Source of the DNA: Leptodontidium sp. MPI-SDFR-AT-0119
Taxonomy: Eukaryota > Ascomycota > Leotiomycetes > Helotiales > Leptodontidiaceae
Assembly (NCBI GenBank): GCA_020726505.1
Contig: JAHLEZ010000001.1
Location: 4,278,001-4,342,000 of the forward strand
Reading direction: 5' to 3'
DNA length: 64,000 nucleotides
Shown: positions 47,639-57,813 of the stretch, in pieces
Position numbering within the stretch: the stretch's first letter is position 1
Layout: each line of letters begins with the position of its first letter
Made by a program: the position numbers and the translations under genes
The notes under the pieces: model-generated
Seen by the model: only the letters and a program-made list of their open reading frames with translations
Told to the model about the DNA's origin: nothing
Database searches by the model: none

Positions 47639-48881
47639 CTATGCTTCGTCTTTAGCCTTTCCCGAAGCTTCTGTACTCTCCGCTACGGGTTCTGGAGCTG
47701 GAACGGCAGGTGGAATGGTCTTCTCCTCAGGCGCAGCAGCCACCTTCGAGCCAACACTTGGAGCAGAGCCACCCTTGATATAGTTCTCACTCTCACCATA
47801 GTGCTTCCCTCCCTTGACCCAGCGCTCATGTTGCTCCTTGTGCTTCTCCTCACAGAGCTTCATGAGGGTGGGCCAGTAAACCTCATGGTCATACTCAAAC
47901 TCCAAATCACCATGAAACTCGTTCCATAGCTGCTGAGGTGGAACATGTTGTCTCATATCATCATTGAACTTGAGCTTTTGGCGAGTGAGCGGATCGATAA
48001 ATGGCGTGATGAGCTTGAAGAATGCCGTGACAACCCATGGGACTATGAATATGTTAGATACTGCTTGGAATATAGGATAGTGTAGACTTACTGTTAATGA
48101 TCAAAGCCCTCCCCAGTCTTTCGGGGTAGTGAGTTTGGAGGATGTTCAAAACCTCCTTGCCCTGACCAAGACCGGGAGCTGTATTCGACCTGCTCTTGCT
48201 AGACTTGAAGTTGATCAAAAGAGCCAACGTTTCCTGACCAGGAACCATAAGATTGACAACCCGTTCAACCATAAACACCAAGTGTTGAACCTGTCTTGGA
48301 CTTGGCTCGGTGTTCTGTCGTCCTGGGTTGAGATAGAGACATGGCCGGGCTTCAATATCGAATCCAAAGATAATCTGCTTGCCAGTCTCATTCTCCGGTG
48401 AAATGTGATCCCAAGTAAGGTCCCCAACTCCATATTCCCGTCTCCATGTCAGTGTGCCAAGCAGCCGCTTTGCAGCTTCAGCCGTAACCCATTTTGTAGC
48501 TCGCAGGTATCGCAGAAGACATTCCCTAGTCAGCCACATTATCTCATCCTCCGTGACTGGCCCCTCTTTGCCTTTTGTAGATGGGATCTCCTTCCATGAC
48601 TTGACAATCTCTAGCAGAGCTGCGTATTTCTCTTCTTGCTCAGGCGTAAGCTCAGTGGGAGTCCCTGGGATGGATGTTTCGACTGGATCAACGATTGGAG
48701 TCTTCAGTACGCCTGCTGGCTTTTCTCGGAGCGATGCTGCAACAGAAGAGCCTTTGGAGGATCCGGAAGCATCATTTGCAGGTTGAGGTGCTTCTGTCTT
48801 TTCGGTCTCGAGCTTGACTGCTTCAAGCTTCTTCTCGAGCTCAGGAGCTTCCCCTGACACAGGCGGCGCGGCTGTGGACAT
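47639..48881 (-). CDS. CRAL-TRIO (Sec14-like) lipid transfer protein, PDR16/PDR17 type
   Basis: Two exons on the minus strand, 48881-48092 and 48042-47639, give 397 residues; the 49-nt intron has GTAAGT and CATAG ends and splits an ATC codon. A disordered N terminus (about 75 residues) precedes the CRAL-TRIO N-terminal helices (MWLTRECLLRYLRATKWVTAEAAKRLL at about residues 115-141) and the lipid-binding lobe: [70 protein letters not shown] and FFKLITPFIDPLTRQKL. The last motifs are those of yeast Pdr16/Pdr17, phosphatidylinositol transfer proteins of the lipid droplet, cell periphery and endosome that affect lipid make-up and azole tolerance. The C terminus is a Pro/Ala/Glu-rich tail of about 50 residues. 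Which of the two paralogues it equals cannot be told. Confidence 0.87.
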
Positions 48882-49515
48882 ATTTTCGTTGAGGTTTCCA
48901 CACTGAGGTTGTTTATGGTAGCTTGGGATATATTCCGGGTCAATTCAGCCTTTTTGGAGACGATAAAGTAGAATTGGAAGTATCAGAACAATTGAGTGAC
49001 GTTGGGGAGCTCTTTCCTGACAAGCAATTAAAATAGTGGTGGCTTCCAATATCTCGTCAGCCTCGTCTTAGCGTCCCTTTCAATACGAGTACGAAAAGAG
49101 GATCTGACTAGCTAGCTGGAACATTTCTCTTTACAAAGCCTCTATACATGAGAAGACCCTCGATGCTCAAGATCATAGCGGTTCTCTTAGTGCTTGCTAC
49201 TACATATCTCAAAATGTGGCAGTGGCTTGGTCTAAGTATGGTGCTATTCTATGCTCGCCCCTTGGCCCTCTCCCACCATCCCTGCAGTCCAGCACTACTC
49301 TGATCTTCTGCCACATAATAGCCACCTGGCCAAGCTCCGGGACTATGTTAATTGATGGCCAGGGTTCTATCTATGCGCCATTTCAGTTCTTATGATCGAT
49401 ATTGCCTCGTACGGCGCCGAAGTGCCCAGACTGCGAATTCTCGAGTCGAGCCTCTGTCGTGAGCATTACCCATGAAAACGGCAAAATACGTGACACGTGA
49501 CCTACCCTTCTGCAG
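48882..49515. other. Intergenic, upstream of the CRAL-TRIO gene
   Basis: Holds the CRAL-TRIO promoter. The Rossmann-fold exon expected for the dehydrogenase remnant to the right is not found here on the plus strand. Confidence 0.4.
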
Positions 49516-50121
49516 AAGTCGATATCAACATCAACCACCCCATCAAGCTCTCACGAATAGCCATCCGAGCTCTTCTGAGAAAGAACAAGAAAGGCGTTAT
49601 CGTCATCGTAACTTCCACTGCAGGATTTTCGGTTCACCTGGCCATTCCGCTTTACTGTGCTACGAAACATGTCATGGTTGGCTTCGTGCGGTCTACGGCT
49701 GCTCTAGAGGAGCGAGAGGGGATTAAAGTCGTGGGCGTTGCTCCTGGGTGAGTGTCATTTTCTGAATTAGAAGCGAAAGTGAAAAGGCATTCATGTGAAC
49801 GAATGTGGAATCTTTCTTGACTCATAACTATCTAACGTAGTAAAAACTCCCCTCTGGACCACGGTCAAGATGTCTCGATGGGACACGAGCGGTTCCCGAC
49901 CAGAAAGCTACATAATGCCTGAAACCCTGGCCGAGAACATGGCCTCCCTAGTTGAGAGTAGTCGGTATATGGGAGGCATCTGTTTAGAGACTTCAGCGAG
50001 AGGATTGAGGACACTGGGCACGTGGAATATTGACGTACCGTCCATGCCGGTGGGAGCAAAGGATGTGATGGAGGGGCTTTGGAAGCCAGCTACTGACTTG
50101 AGGAGGGAGAGTGGGGCTTGA
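49516..50121 (+). pseudogene. 5'-truncated short-chain dehydrogenase/reductase remnant
   Basis: A plausible exon (49516-49747, after a CTGCAG acceptor) encodes DININHPIKLSRIAIRALL, KKGVIVIVTSTAGFSVHLA, then PLYCATKHVMVGFVRS and GIKVVGVAPG, i.e. the central SDR part with the catalytic Ser and the Y-x3-K (YCATK). A second part (about 49841-50121) encodes VKTPLWT, MPETLAENMASLVES and a C-terminal ETSARGLRTLGTWNIDVP. The N-terminal cofactor-binding half (TGxxxGIG and NAG motifs) is absent from the upstream 600 bases. Also, the only GT-AG joint (49748-49840) puts the second part out of frame. So it is probably a decayed copy of a fungal 15-hydroxyprostaglandin-dehydrogenase-like SDR. If an undiscovered distant exon exists, it might still be a gene. 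Confidence 0.65.
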
Positions 50122-50550
50122 GATTTTGAGAGGTGGGCTTTGGGTGTGAGAAGGGTATCATAGAAGGAGGTTATGAGAATGTTGTTGAGACTAAAAGACT
50201 TGGGATAGGTCTTTGTTGTAAGTAACTTACTTGTTTGAGCACTTTGGTATACTTGATAAGTAAAGTTAGGATGAACATGCCATACCAGAGCATTTCAAAA
50301 CTCGCAGGATAACTCCTATTTCCATTCTTCTTTACCTTCAAAGCATTCTATCTATCCATTTCTAGCACCCTCTCAACCTTCCTTTCGGCCTCCTGCATAC
50401 CCTTTATACACACCCATCTTTGTTCCCCTTCCAGCTCTATATCAACGCCCACTCCCAAACTTCACCCGATCCATCTCACCCATCTCACCCAACCTCACAA
50501 CCAGAATCACAAACCAACCCCCAGGAATTCACACGCAAACCCGAAAATCC
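50122..50550. other. Intergenic, C-rich
   Basis: A 429-base gap; the right half is strongly C-rich with CTCACCC and CATCTCACC runs, compatible with a promoter or leader. Nothing else is seen. Confidence 0.4.
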
Positions 50551-51354
50551 ATGACCCAACGCACCCACCACTGCACCTGTCCACGATGCCAAAACTTCTC
50601 ACTTTACTCCTGTTCATGCCCCTCCTGCTCTTCCTCCCCCCTCTACACCACCAAAACCTCCACCAACTACAACAACAGCTGCACCTGCCACTTCTGTCAA
50701 CCCACCCAAAATCCCAGCTACGACACACATCCAGCTCATCAGGCCAATATCCTGTTTCCACACCCGAACTGCCAATACAACAACCAGAGCTCTTTTTCGA
50801 ACGAGCACCCGCACCCATGCCAGCACGAGCACCCAATCCAGGACCAAGACCCTTACAGGTACGGCACTCACCAATACCGACATCGATATCCTGGATCGAT
50901 ATACCGCAATACAACGCCGTTTTCGAGGGAAGAAGTAGAAGCAGAAGCAGAAGCACGGCCGGGGATAGAGAGGGAGAGAGAGCGGGTGGGACCCAGGTCT
51001 CGTTATCCCAGTCCTAGACGTAGAGGGAGGGAAATACCACGGTCTAGAGATTCCGATCTGCTTAGGGATAGAGACTCACCAAGGCATGGAGATCCCGGTA
51101 GGAGCGGGCAGGGACAGAGAGACATACCACGACCGAGTCGGACGGGGTGGTTCGTGCATGGCTTTGTGTTTCCTTTGAGAATGGGGAGGAGCAGAAATGG
51201 GTGTGGTGATGATGTTTATGGATCGGAAACTGGGTATGGACGACGTAGGAGGGGGAGGAGGGGTGGAAAGGGAGAAGAGGTCGGAAGAGCTGAGAGAGGT
51301 CGAGGAAGGGGAAGGAGAAGGAGGGGATCTTGGTGGAGAGTTTGGGGCTTGTGA
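50551..51354 (+). CDS. Doubtful gene: Cys-rich N terminus with Arg/Gly/Glu-rich tail
   Basis: A single frame of 267 residues starting at an ATG. The N terminus holds three C-x-C-x2-C groups: CTCPRC (8-13), CSCPSC (21-26) and CTCHFC (44-49), separated by Ser/Thr/Tyr/Asn-rich spacers, followed by a His-rich stretch with two more Cys (about residues 73-90). From residue about 125 the sequence is low-complexity: EVEAEAEARPG, RERERVGPRSRYPSPRRRGR, then Arg/Gly runs. The cysteine spacing would suit zinc knuckles, but I know no matching family. Against it: low-complexity DNA here is open in several frames, including a 143-codon overlapping plus frame and a minus frame of 149 codons. Hence moderate to low confidence. 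Confidence 0.35.
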   Translation: MTQRTHHCTCPRCQNFSLYSCSCPSCSSSPLYTTKTSTNYNNSCTCHFCQPTQNPSYDTHPAHQANILFPHPNCQYNNQSSFSNEHPHPCQHEHPIQDQDPYRYGTHQYRHRYPGSIYRNTTPFSREEVEAEAEARPGIERERERVGPRSRYPSPRRRGREIPRSRDSDLLRDRDSPRHGDPGRSGQGQRDIPRPSRTGWFVHGFVFPLRMGRSRNGCGDDVYGSETGYGRRRRGRRGGKGEEVGRAERGRGRGRRRRGSWWRVWGL

Positions 51355-51736
51355 TTTCGATTCTGGTGGAATGCGCGGTGTGATATTGTTAGAGGGGAGA
51401 TGTGGTTGCTCGTCGTTAGTGTTGGTGTAGTTTGTCAGGGGCTCGCTTCTATTGCTCGCTTGTTGCTTCGCATGTAAGCTTGTCCGGGATGATAGGATCG
51501 TGCAATATCGGGACGTTGATTAATTGACTGGACAGAAAATGGAGACGATGATGAATCAAGAGTTGAAGCGTTCTTTCCTATGTCCACCTCCTCTTTCGCT
51601 TTGCTCCTGTTGTACAATGTAAGTCCCCAGAAATGGGAGCTGGGCTGTACAATATTCATACAAATCTATCCATCGTACATCGACCCACAAGGATCTTTCA
51701 CAGTCATATTTGTTCAACACACGTAAAGCTCTCTCT
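51355..51736. other. Short convergent intergenic stretch
   Basis: A 382-base gap in front of the 3' end of the MPP alpha gene. No frame with family character. Confidence 0.4.
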
Positions 51737-53524
51737 TCATCTCCTGCCCAACTGCCACCTACTAATCCTGTCCTGGATCTCCGCCCACTGGAATGGCTTG
51801 CGCGTAATACCCTCCTCTTCACCCTCCTGCAACACCACAGTCGGAGCACCGCTTCCCTGTCCTGGATTCTCAACTAGACCACCGACTACTATCCTTGCCA
51901 CTCTGCGAAGATCCTTGACAGTCAAGTCGTCAATCTTCTTACACATCTCCCTCACACCGACTTTACGCCCATGAACCTGTACCTGACGGCCTAAATCCTC
52001 AAGCTCGACCATCCTACTCTCGAGATTCATGAGAAGACTTGATCGTAATTGGTTCTTCGCTCTGTTGACTTCAGCGGTTTGTAAAGAGGCGTAGCCGCTG
52101 TCGAGAGTCAGGGCTTGGAGTTCGCGGCACATGACGTCTAGCATGTTGACAACGTTTCCGGGGGAACAGCTTGATGAGATACCGAAGAGTCCGGAATCGG
52201 TGTAGGAGTGGTTGAAAGCGAAGCAGGACTCGACCCAACCGTGCTGGTTTAGCACATTGGTGTATAGGCGGGAATACATACCCTTTCCTGGACCACCGGC
52301 CGAGAAAGATCCGCCTCCACCGAGGAGGGTTTGTAGGGTGGCAAGAGCGTAGATGTCATCGGATGATATGGGGAGAGCCTCGAATGCGAGGTGGATGTGT
52401 GTAAGAGGTGGGAGGGAGGCGTTGATTGGTGGTGGTAGGGAAGGGAGGGACAGGAAGCCTCCTGTGTATTGAGATGGCTTCTGGATATCATAAGGAGTTG
52501 GAGCTAGGTTTCCTACTGGCTGTACAGATGCGTTGTTTGTTGCTGTGGTGGAAATATTTTTGAAAAATGGAATTCGTGAGAGCAGTTTTGATGGTTGTTG
52601 TGTTGGAGAAGGGGGTAGAGAAGATCCAGACGATATTGAGCTGTCGGTATCACTCGCAGATGATTCGAAAGAAGTCTCGGATCCAGTTGGCGACAGAATT
52701 GGAGTTTCTGATGCTGGCATATCTCCAAAATATTGCTCCGTGAGCCTCAGCGCCTCATCGTGTTGGACCCCCGCAAATGCGACTACCATTCTCTCTGGTC
52801 TGAAGAATGTGGACCTGTACGCTTCCACAACGCTTTTGTCGATTTGAGAAAGCCTTTCCTGAGGACATAATAACGGGTTTCCCAGGGTGTTGTCCTTGAA
52901 CGCAGCCATATGTACTAATTCCGGCAAGATCAATTCAGGTTTCGACCATATCTCCCCAATCTCGTATGCAGCGGTGGCCAGTTGCTGCTGTACTTCCTCC
53001 TCCGTAATCAAAGGGTCCCGAATCGTCTCTGCTAGAAGAGCAAGTGTTGTTGGTACGGCGGAGTTGAATGTAGCGGACTGGTACATCAGGGATTCCCTCG
53101 AGGAAGCACAGTGTATGTTCCCACCCAAGGTTTCCAGGGATTCCAGCATCTCATCGCTCGTTCGGGTCTTCGTTGATTTGAATGCCAGCCTATCCATAAT
53201 ATGGCTCACGCCTCTCAAGTATTCGTTTTCATATCGGGATCCTGCATCGATAAATACACCCACTCCGGAAAAATGCCCTGGCAGGGCTTCTGTCGCAACT
53301 CGGATGCCATTCGACAGGGTGGATATCTGGTCAAGCTCTGCTGGATCCTATACTTGATTAGCATTGCACGTCATTTCTGGGCGGACTTGAAGGCAAACCT
53401 TTTGTATTGGTTCAACAACAGTTGCCAGAGCTCTGGAGCGAAAAGAAGGAGACACGCTGGGGAATATTGCTGGCCTCTTTGGAAATGTGCGGGTCAGCGC
53501 CCTGGAAGAAGAACATTTCAACAT
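51737..53524 (-). CDS. mas2: Mitochondrial processing peptidase alpha subunit
   Basis: Two exons on the minus strand, 53524-53399 and 53347-51737, give 578 residues; the 51-nt intron has donor GTTTGC and acceptor TATAG. The first 35 residues (MLKCSSSRALTRTFPKRPAI and on) are basic and Ser-rich, a good mitochondrial presequence. The M16 fold follows: STLSNGIRVATEALPGHFSG, VFIDAGSRYEN, GVSHIMDRLAFKSTKTRT and LGGNIHCASSRESLMYQ. The alpha subunit lacks the HxxEH zinc site of the beta subunit (here HIMDR) and instead has the glycine-rich loop GGGGSFSAGGPGKGMYSRLY, present at about residue 350, which guides precursors. Residues about 230-295 are a Ser/Asp-rich insertion as seen in other fungal alpha subunits. 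It works in the matrix with the beta subunit to remove presequences. Intact and full length. Confidence 0.93.
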
Positions 53525-54900
53525 GATGAAGGAACGTGCTGCGTTGGGATGGAATGGGTTGTGTCGTGTGAAGGTCGACGCAACTGGGTGGAAGTCTCAG
53601 TGTCCTCCGTTGTTTGGCTTCCTTGCCTGCTTGACAAATTGTGCACTCAAAATATGGCCTCGCCTCGCCTCATCCAGCTCCGGCTCGGTTGTTGCCGGAC
53701 TGTCAGCCTTCTGCGAGAAGTCGCCTGCAACCAAAACATATCATTTGGCAGGCTGGCTCATGCAGCAGAGTCCCATCTCAACCTGGTCTTGAATTGCCCC
53801 CCTGTCCTTGTTTATATGCAAGATCAGAAGCCAAATCGAGAAGTCAGTAAATAAACAGATAAATATATTCGGCGAGTGGGTCGAGCCTCAGCCAGGTAGG
53901 TCTCTTCCAACCAACACCTCCCCGTCATTGGCAGACTGACTACCTAGGTATTCAGCGCCAGACAACGTCACGCACGTCCAGAGTGGGAGTTTACCGGCGT
54001 GTGCCGTGTTCAAGGCTCTGGACCGACAGCTGCATCCAAGTGACTGAGCTGAGCTGAGCTGAGCACCAGCGTTCTGGGCTTTCTTGGGAGGCAAATAAGT
54101 AGAACCATCCATTTACTGCCTAGGCATACCCATGAATAAGAGCTTGTTTAAAGTCTCTAAATTATTTTAGAACCTTCATTGGCTTAAGGAAGAGCCGAGT
54201 CCAGGTTTAAGCAAGCCTTAGTTTTGATCTTCAAAGTAAAATTATATATTAGACCAGGGTAGTAAGTAAGTCCTGTCTGTCGGTTTACCGGAGACGAATT
54301 TGGCCAGCCTCGATCCAAGGGCCCAGCAATAAATACCTAGAGGAGATCCAAGACTACCGATAGCAAGCCCGCCACCTCGAGGATGAACTGCCCAAACCAG
54401 ACTGAATAGAAACCCACATGCACCTCCCTCCACCTCCACCTCTGCTGCACTCACTCACTCACTCACTCACTCAATCTGCACGCCCGTAAATAAGCCTAGC
54501 CGTCTATCGTCCTTCTCACACCATTGATTGCCTCTTCCTAGGAAGCAACCTTATGTCCTGGAACAATTAAGTCACTTACAACTACGGACCCTCTACATTC
54601 ACCATCTCACGGCCTGCCCGACACAATTCGACCTGGACTGACCAGCTCTATTGGTTACGTTGTGCAACACTGACTCGTTCATCCATACCAACCTGACTGA
54701 CCTCCTGTATGTTTGTATGAGATGCCAAACACCCACATCTGAGACGAGTCCGCTCCTTCTCTCTCTCCTCGCACGCAGCCTGCGCTCGAGCAGTCAAATC
54801 CAAACTTTCGTCGGATCTACTCTCTTTCTCTCTCTCTCTCTCCCTCCCTCGCACTCGCACTCGCCCTCCACCCAAAAACCTCTGCTCTGCCTCTCTCGCC
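53525..54900. other. Divergent promoter region of MPP alpha and the FHA-RING gene
   Basis: About 1.4 kb without a supported gene. It contains GAGCT tandem units (54043-54063), a TACCTAGGTA palindrome (53941-53950), the ACTC run at 54449-54472 and a CT-rich leader with a TCTC run (54815-54845) immediately before the start at 54901. Confidence 0.5.
54449..54472. repeat. ACTC microsatellite, six units
   Basis: Perfect tetranucleotide run of 24 bases in the upstream region of the FHA-RING gene. Confidence 0.9.
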
Positions 54901-57051
54901 ATGTACTCAGTGCCCAGTCCACCGCCACAGCAGTGGAATACAGGGCCGCTGCCAACCCTCGACAGAGCCAGGACTGCCTCCTCTCCGCCCCCTGCCTCGC
55001 CAACCTCTCCTACTCGCACTGGCCGATTGAGGGGTTTGAGTTATCTACGAAGTTATACTCAGAATCATATCCTGTCGCGCGACAGTCACAACCATAGCCA
55101 CAATAGTTCCACTCCACCACAGAGGCCGTCGACCCTGGGCCGGGCTACGAGCTACCCATCACCTACGTCAAGGGGATCTGCAGGAGCATCTGCACCCAGT
55201 TCACCTGCACCACCAAGTACTGTTCCTCAGCAGGCCTCCACGCTGCAATCACCGACTGCGCAACGAACCACTCCCGACGTCCCTTCTGCGAGATCGAGCA
55301 ATCAGGATAGTGTGGGAGGTACAAGCGGCTGGCTCCCGACCGTTGGAGGGCAGAGTGCCGTATCGCGCATTGCCTCCGAACCACAGTCAGTAAACACAGG
55401 GTCATCTTCTGCTGTTTTGTCAGGAAACAACCCATCTGACGTGACCTCCGATCTCACTGCTTCCATGGCTCGCACACGATCTGCCACGACAGGCACTGCT
55501 CCAGACATGCTTCCAGTTGATGGAGGTGATACACAATCTCGAACTGAGCCCGCCATTGTCAATGGGAATGGAGGGACCCAAGGCATGGCACATCAACTAC
55601 CTTCAATACGTTTCTCCGCCCATCAGGATCCCAGAGCACAGCGACCATCCTTGGTATTCACCCCAATGTCCCGTATACTACCTACTGGGAAAGAGACAAT
55701 AAAGGTCGGACGGTACTCGGAACGAGACAACAATCCTACTCAGGCTGCGAATGTCCCTTCATCTGCACCAGTTGGATTCAAGTCCAAAGTGGTCAGCAGA
55801 CGTCACTGCGAGTTTTGGTGCTCTGGAGGACGCTGGTTTATCAAGGATGTCAAAAGCTCTTCTGGCACATTTTTGAACCACATTCGCCTCAGTTCACCAG
55901 GCACTGAATCAAGGCCATTCCCAGTCAACGATGGTGATATAGTGCAGCTGGGAATAGATTTCAAGGGAGGAGAAGAAATGATCTTCAGATGCGTGAAAAT
56001 CAGAGTTGAGTTGAATAAAGGTTGGCAAAACGGGCCAAGCAGCTTTAAGTCAGTCACTTTCTTTGTCATATTTACACAGGACTAACCCGATCTCCAGCGT
56101 TCAATCTCACAAACGACTACGAGAACTAAACAGTCACGGGAAGCCACCTGCAGCAGGCTCGTCACAGGACTGCTCAATCTGTTTGGGACCTATTGCTGTA
56201 AGCTCTTGCCTCTACCAACGTGCTGAACCATACTAATACGACTTCTTCAGCCCTGCCAATCATTATTCGTTGCCCCCTGCTCCCACACATGGCACTATAA
56301 GTGCATTCGAGTTATTATAAACGGACCGCATTGGCCACATTTTATATGCCCAAACTGTAGAAGTGTAGCAGACCTAGAAGCCGAGCTCGACGATCCCTAT
56401 GCGAACGGCGAATGGGAAGAAATAGAAGCTGCGGATTCCGATTCTCCAGCAGACGCTCCACAACCAACAGAAGCAGAACCAACCGTCGAGCCTCTGGATT
56501 TGCCAAACCGGAATACTATACTCTCTGAGGATACTGGGGTCTTGGTCGAAGCAGAAGACCATTCGGAACCAGACCGAAATAGCCACAGTGATATCGAAAT
56601 CGCGGAGGCAAGTGATGATTCAGGTCCCGACCAAGGTGTTCGTGCAGCAGCGTCATCACTGGGATACTTGACCATCGATCAAACACCTTCGCCTTCTGAA
56701 TCAGTGGCAGATTCGAACCCCCAAGACGAAGACTCACATGCCCATCCAGTCTCCAACGCTACCTCAGCACCTGTCAACATTGTCAGAAAAGCAGTAGGTA
56801 GCGGCGGATCACACCTACAACAACCAACCTCTCATCCAGAACGGCATTCAACAAGAACGCCAAGCCCAAACGGATTAGGCACTTCCCCCGCTGGTGTCGA
56901 AGGACCAATGACCCCCAGGAACGACATTGGCCCATTTGTGTTCGACGGTAGTGCAGGGCGAGCAGCAGAACTAGCAACTCTGAACCTCAGCGCTGCTGCT
57001 AATACGCCTACACATCCACCTCCTCCGCCGCCTACATCTAACCCTGCTTAA
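54901..57051 (+). CDS. dma1: FHA-RING ubiquitin ligase, Dma1/Dma2 type
   Basis: Three exons (54901-56048, 56098-56197, 56251-57051) give 682 residues; introns of 49 and 53 nt. A 230-residue Ser/Pro/Thr-rich N terminus is followed by an FHA domain at about 265-375 (IKVGRYSER, then VSRRHCEFWCSGGRWFIKDV and SSSGTFLNHIRLS, NDGDIVQLGIDF). A RING domain follows at about 408-453: C408, C411, then PCQSLFVAPCSHTWHYKCI giving C426, H428, H431, C434, and FICPNCR giving C449, C452. This order is specific to fungal Dma1 (fission yeast) and Dma1/Dma2 (budding yeast), ligases that bind phospho-threonine proteins and act in the spindle checkpoint and septation. The C-terminal 220 residues are acidic and Ser/Pro-rich, longer than in yeasts. 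Cellular role here is inferred from the family. Confidence 0.9.
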
Positions 57052-57813
57052 CACGAGAGAGCATCCTTTGGCATTGATGCATACATTTAGCGAGTTTATG
57101 GCGTGGCACACAGGACTGGCATGGTGTTCTTGTCTCGCTTGATCTTCTTCCTTCTTTTTTTTACTTTCTTGCTTTCCTCAACGGGTTTTGTACAACTATC
57201 ATAATATAAGGGCGGGCAGAAAGTTGGTGGCTTTGTGGATTCGGTGGATAGAACGGACAGCACGATAAGCACGAGCAGAACAGAACAGAGCATACGGGGA
57301 TGTGGCAGTGGCTGGATAGAGAGACGACTATGGACCAGCAAGGGTTCGGTTCTTCGCAGCACGCACGACGAGTCATGACAGGCGTTGGGGTTAACTAGGG
57401 ATTTGCGTATTGGTTTTGGTTTGAGGCATGGATCAAGTGTTATCTTCGCTGCAATTGACTGGAGTCTTATACTTATTTGTGAGTGTGTCCGGTAGGATTG
57501 GAGGAGAGCTGGGAGAGGAAAGGGAGAGATACATGAGGCGTGCGAGAGAGGTAGTGAGGGATGGAGGAAGTATAACTGGATGGGTGGACATCTCGATGTA
57601 TTTGCATGTGCGTAGCATAAATGAGCCATCTGCTTTCTCTACTTCTGCATGAAGCTCACAGTCCCTCTTCCTGCTTTTCATACCATGAACATGAAGCCAG
57701 TGAACTTGTTTACAAAAATAAGTAGTTAATCGACTACCAAAACGTACGCGAACAAACCACAAAACTAAGCGAGCACCCTTTCCCCTCGAGGGCACCACTA
57801 AACACCACCCACC
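57052..57813. other. Convergent intergenic stretch
   Basis: A 762-base gap between the 3' ends of the FHA-RING gene and vps16. Frames in it are short and biased; nothing supported. Confidence 0.45.

Noticed and set aside
50586..51017. Overlapping plus frame of 143 codons with a Leu-rich start
   Set aside because: Runs within the low-complexity DNA of the Cys-rich frame; composition follows the shifted repeat and nothing else supports it.
56710..56726. GATTCGAACCCCC resembling a reversed tRNA T-arm
   Set aside because: It lies within the coding tail of the FHA-RING gene and no acceptor, D or anticodon stems are found around it.
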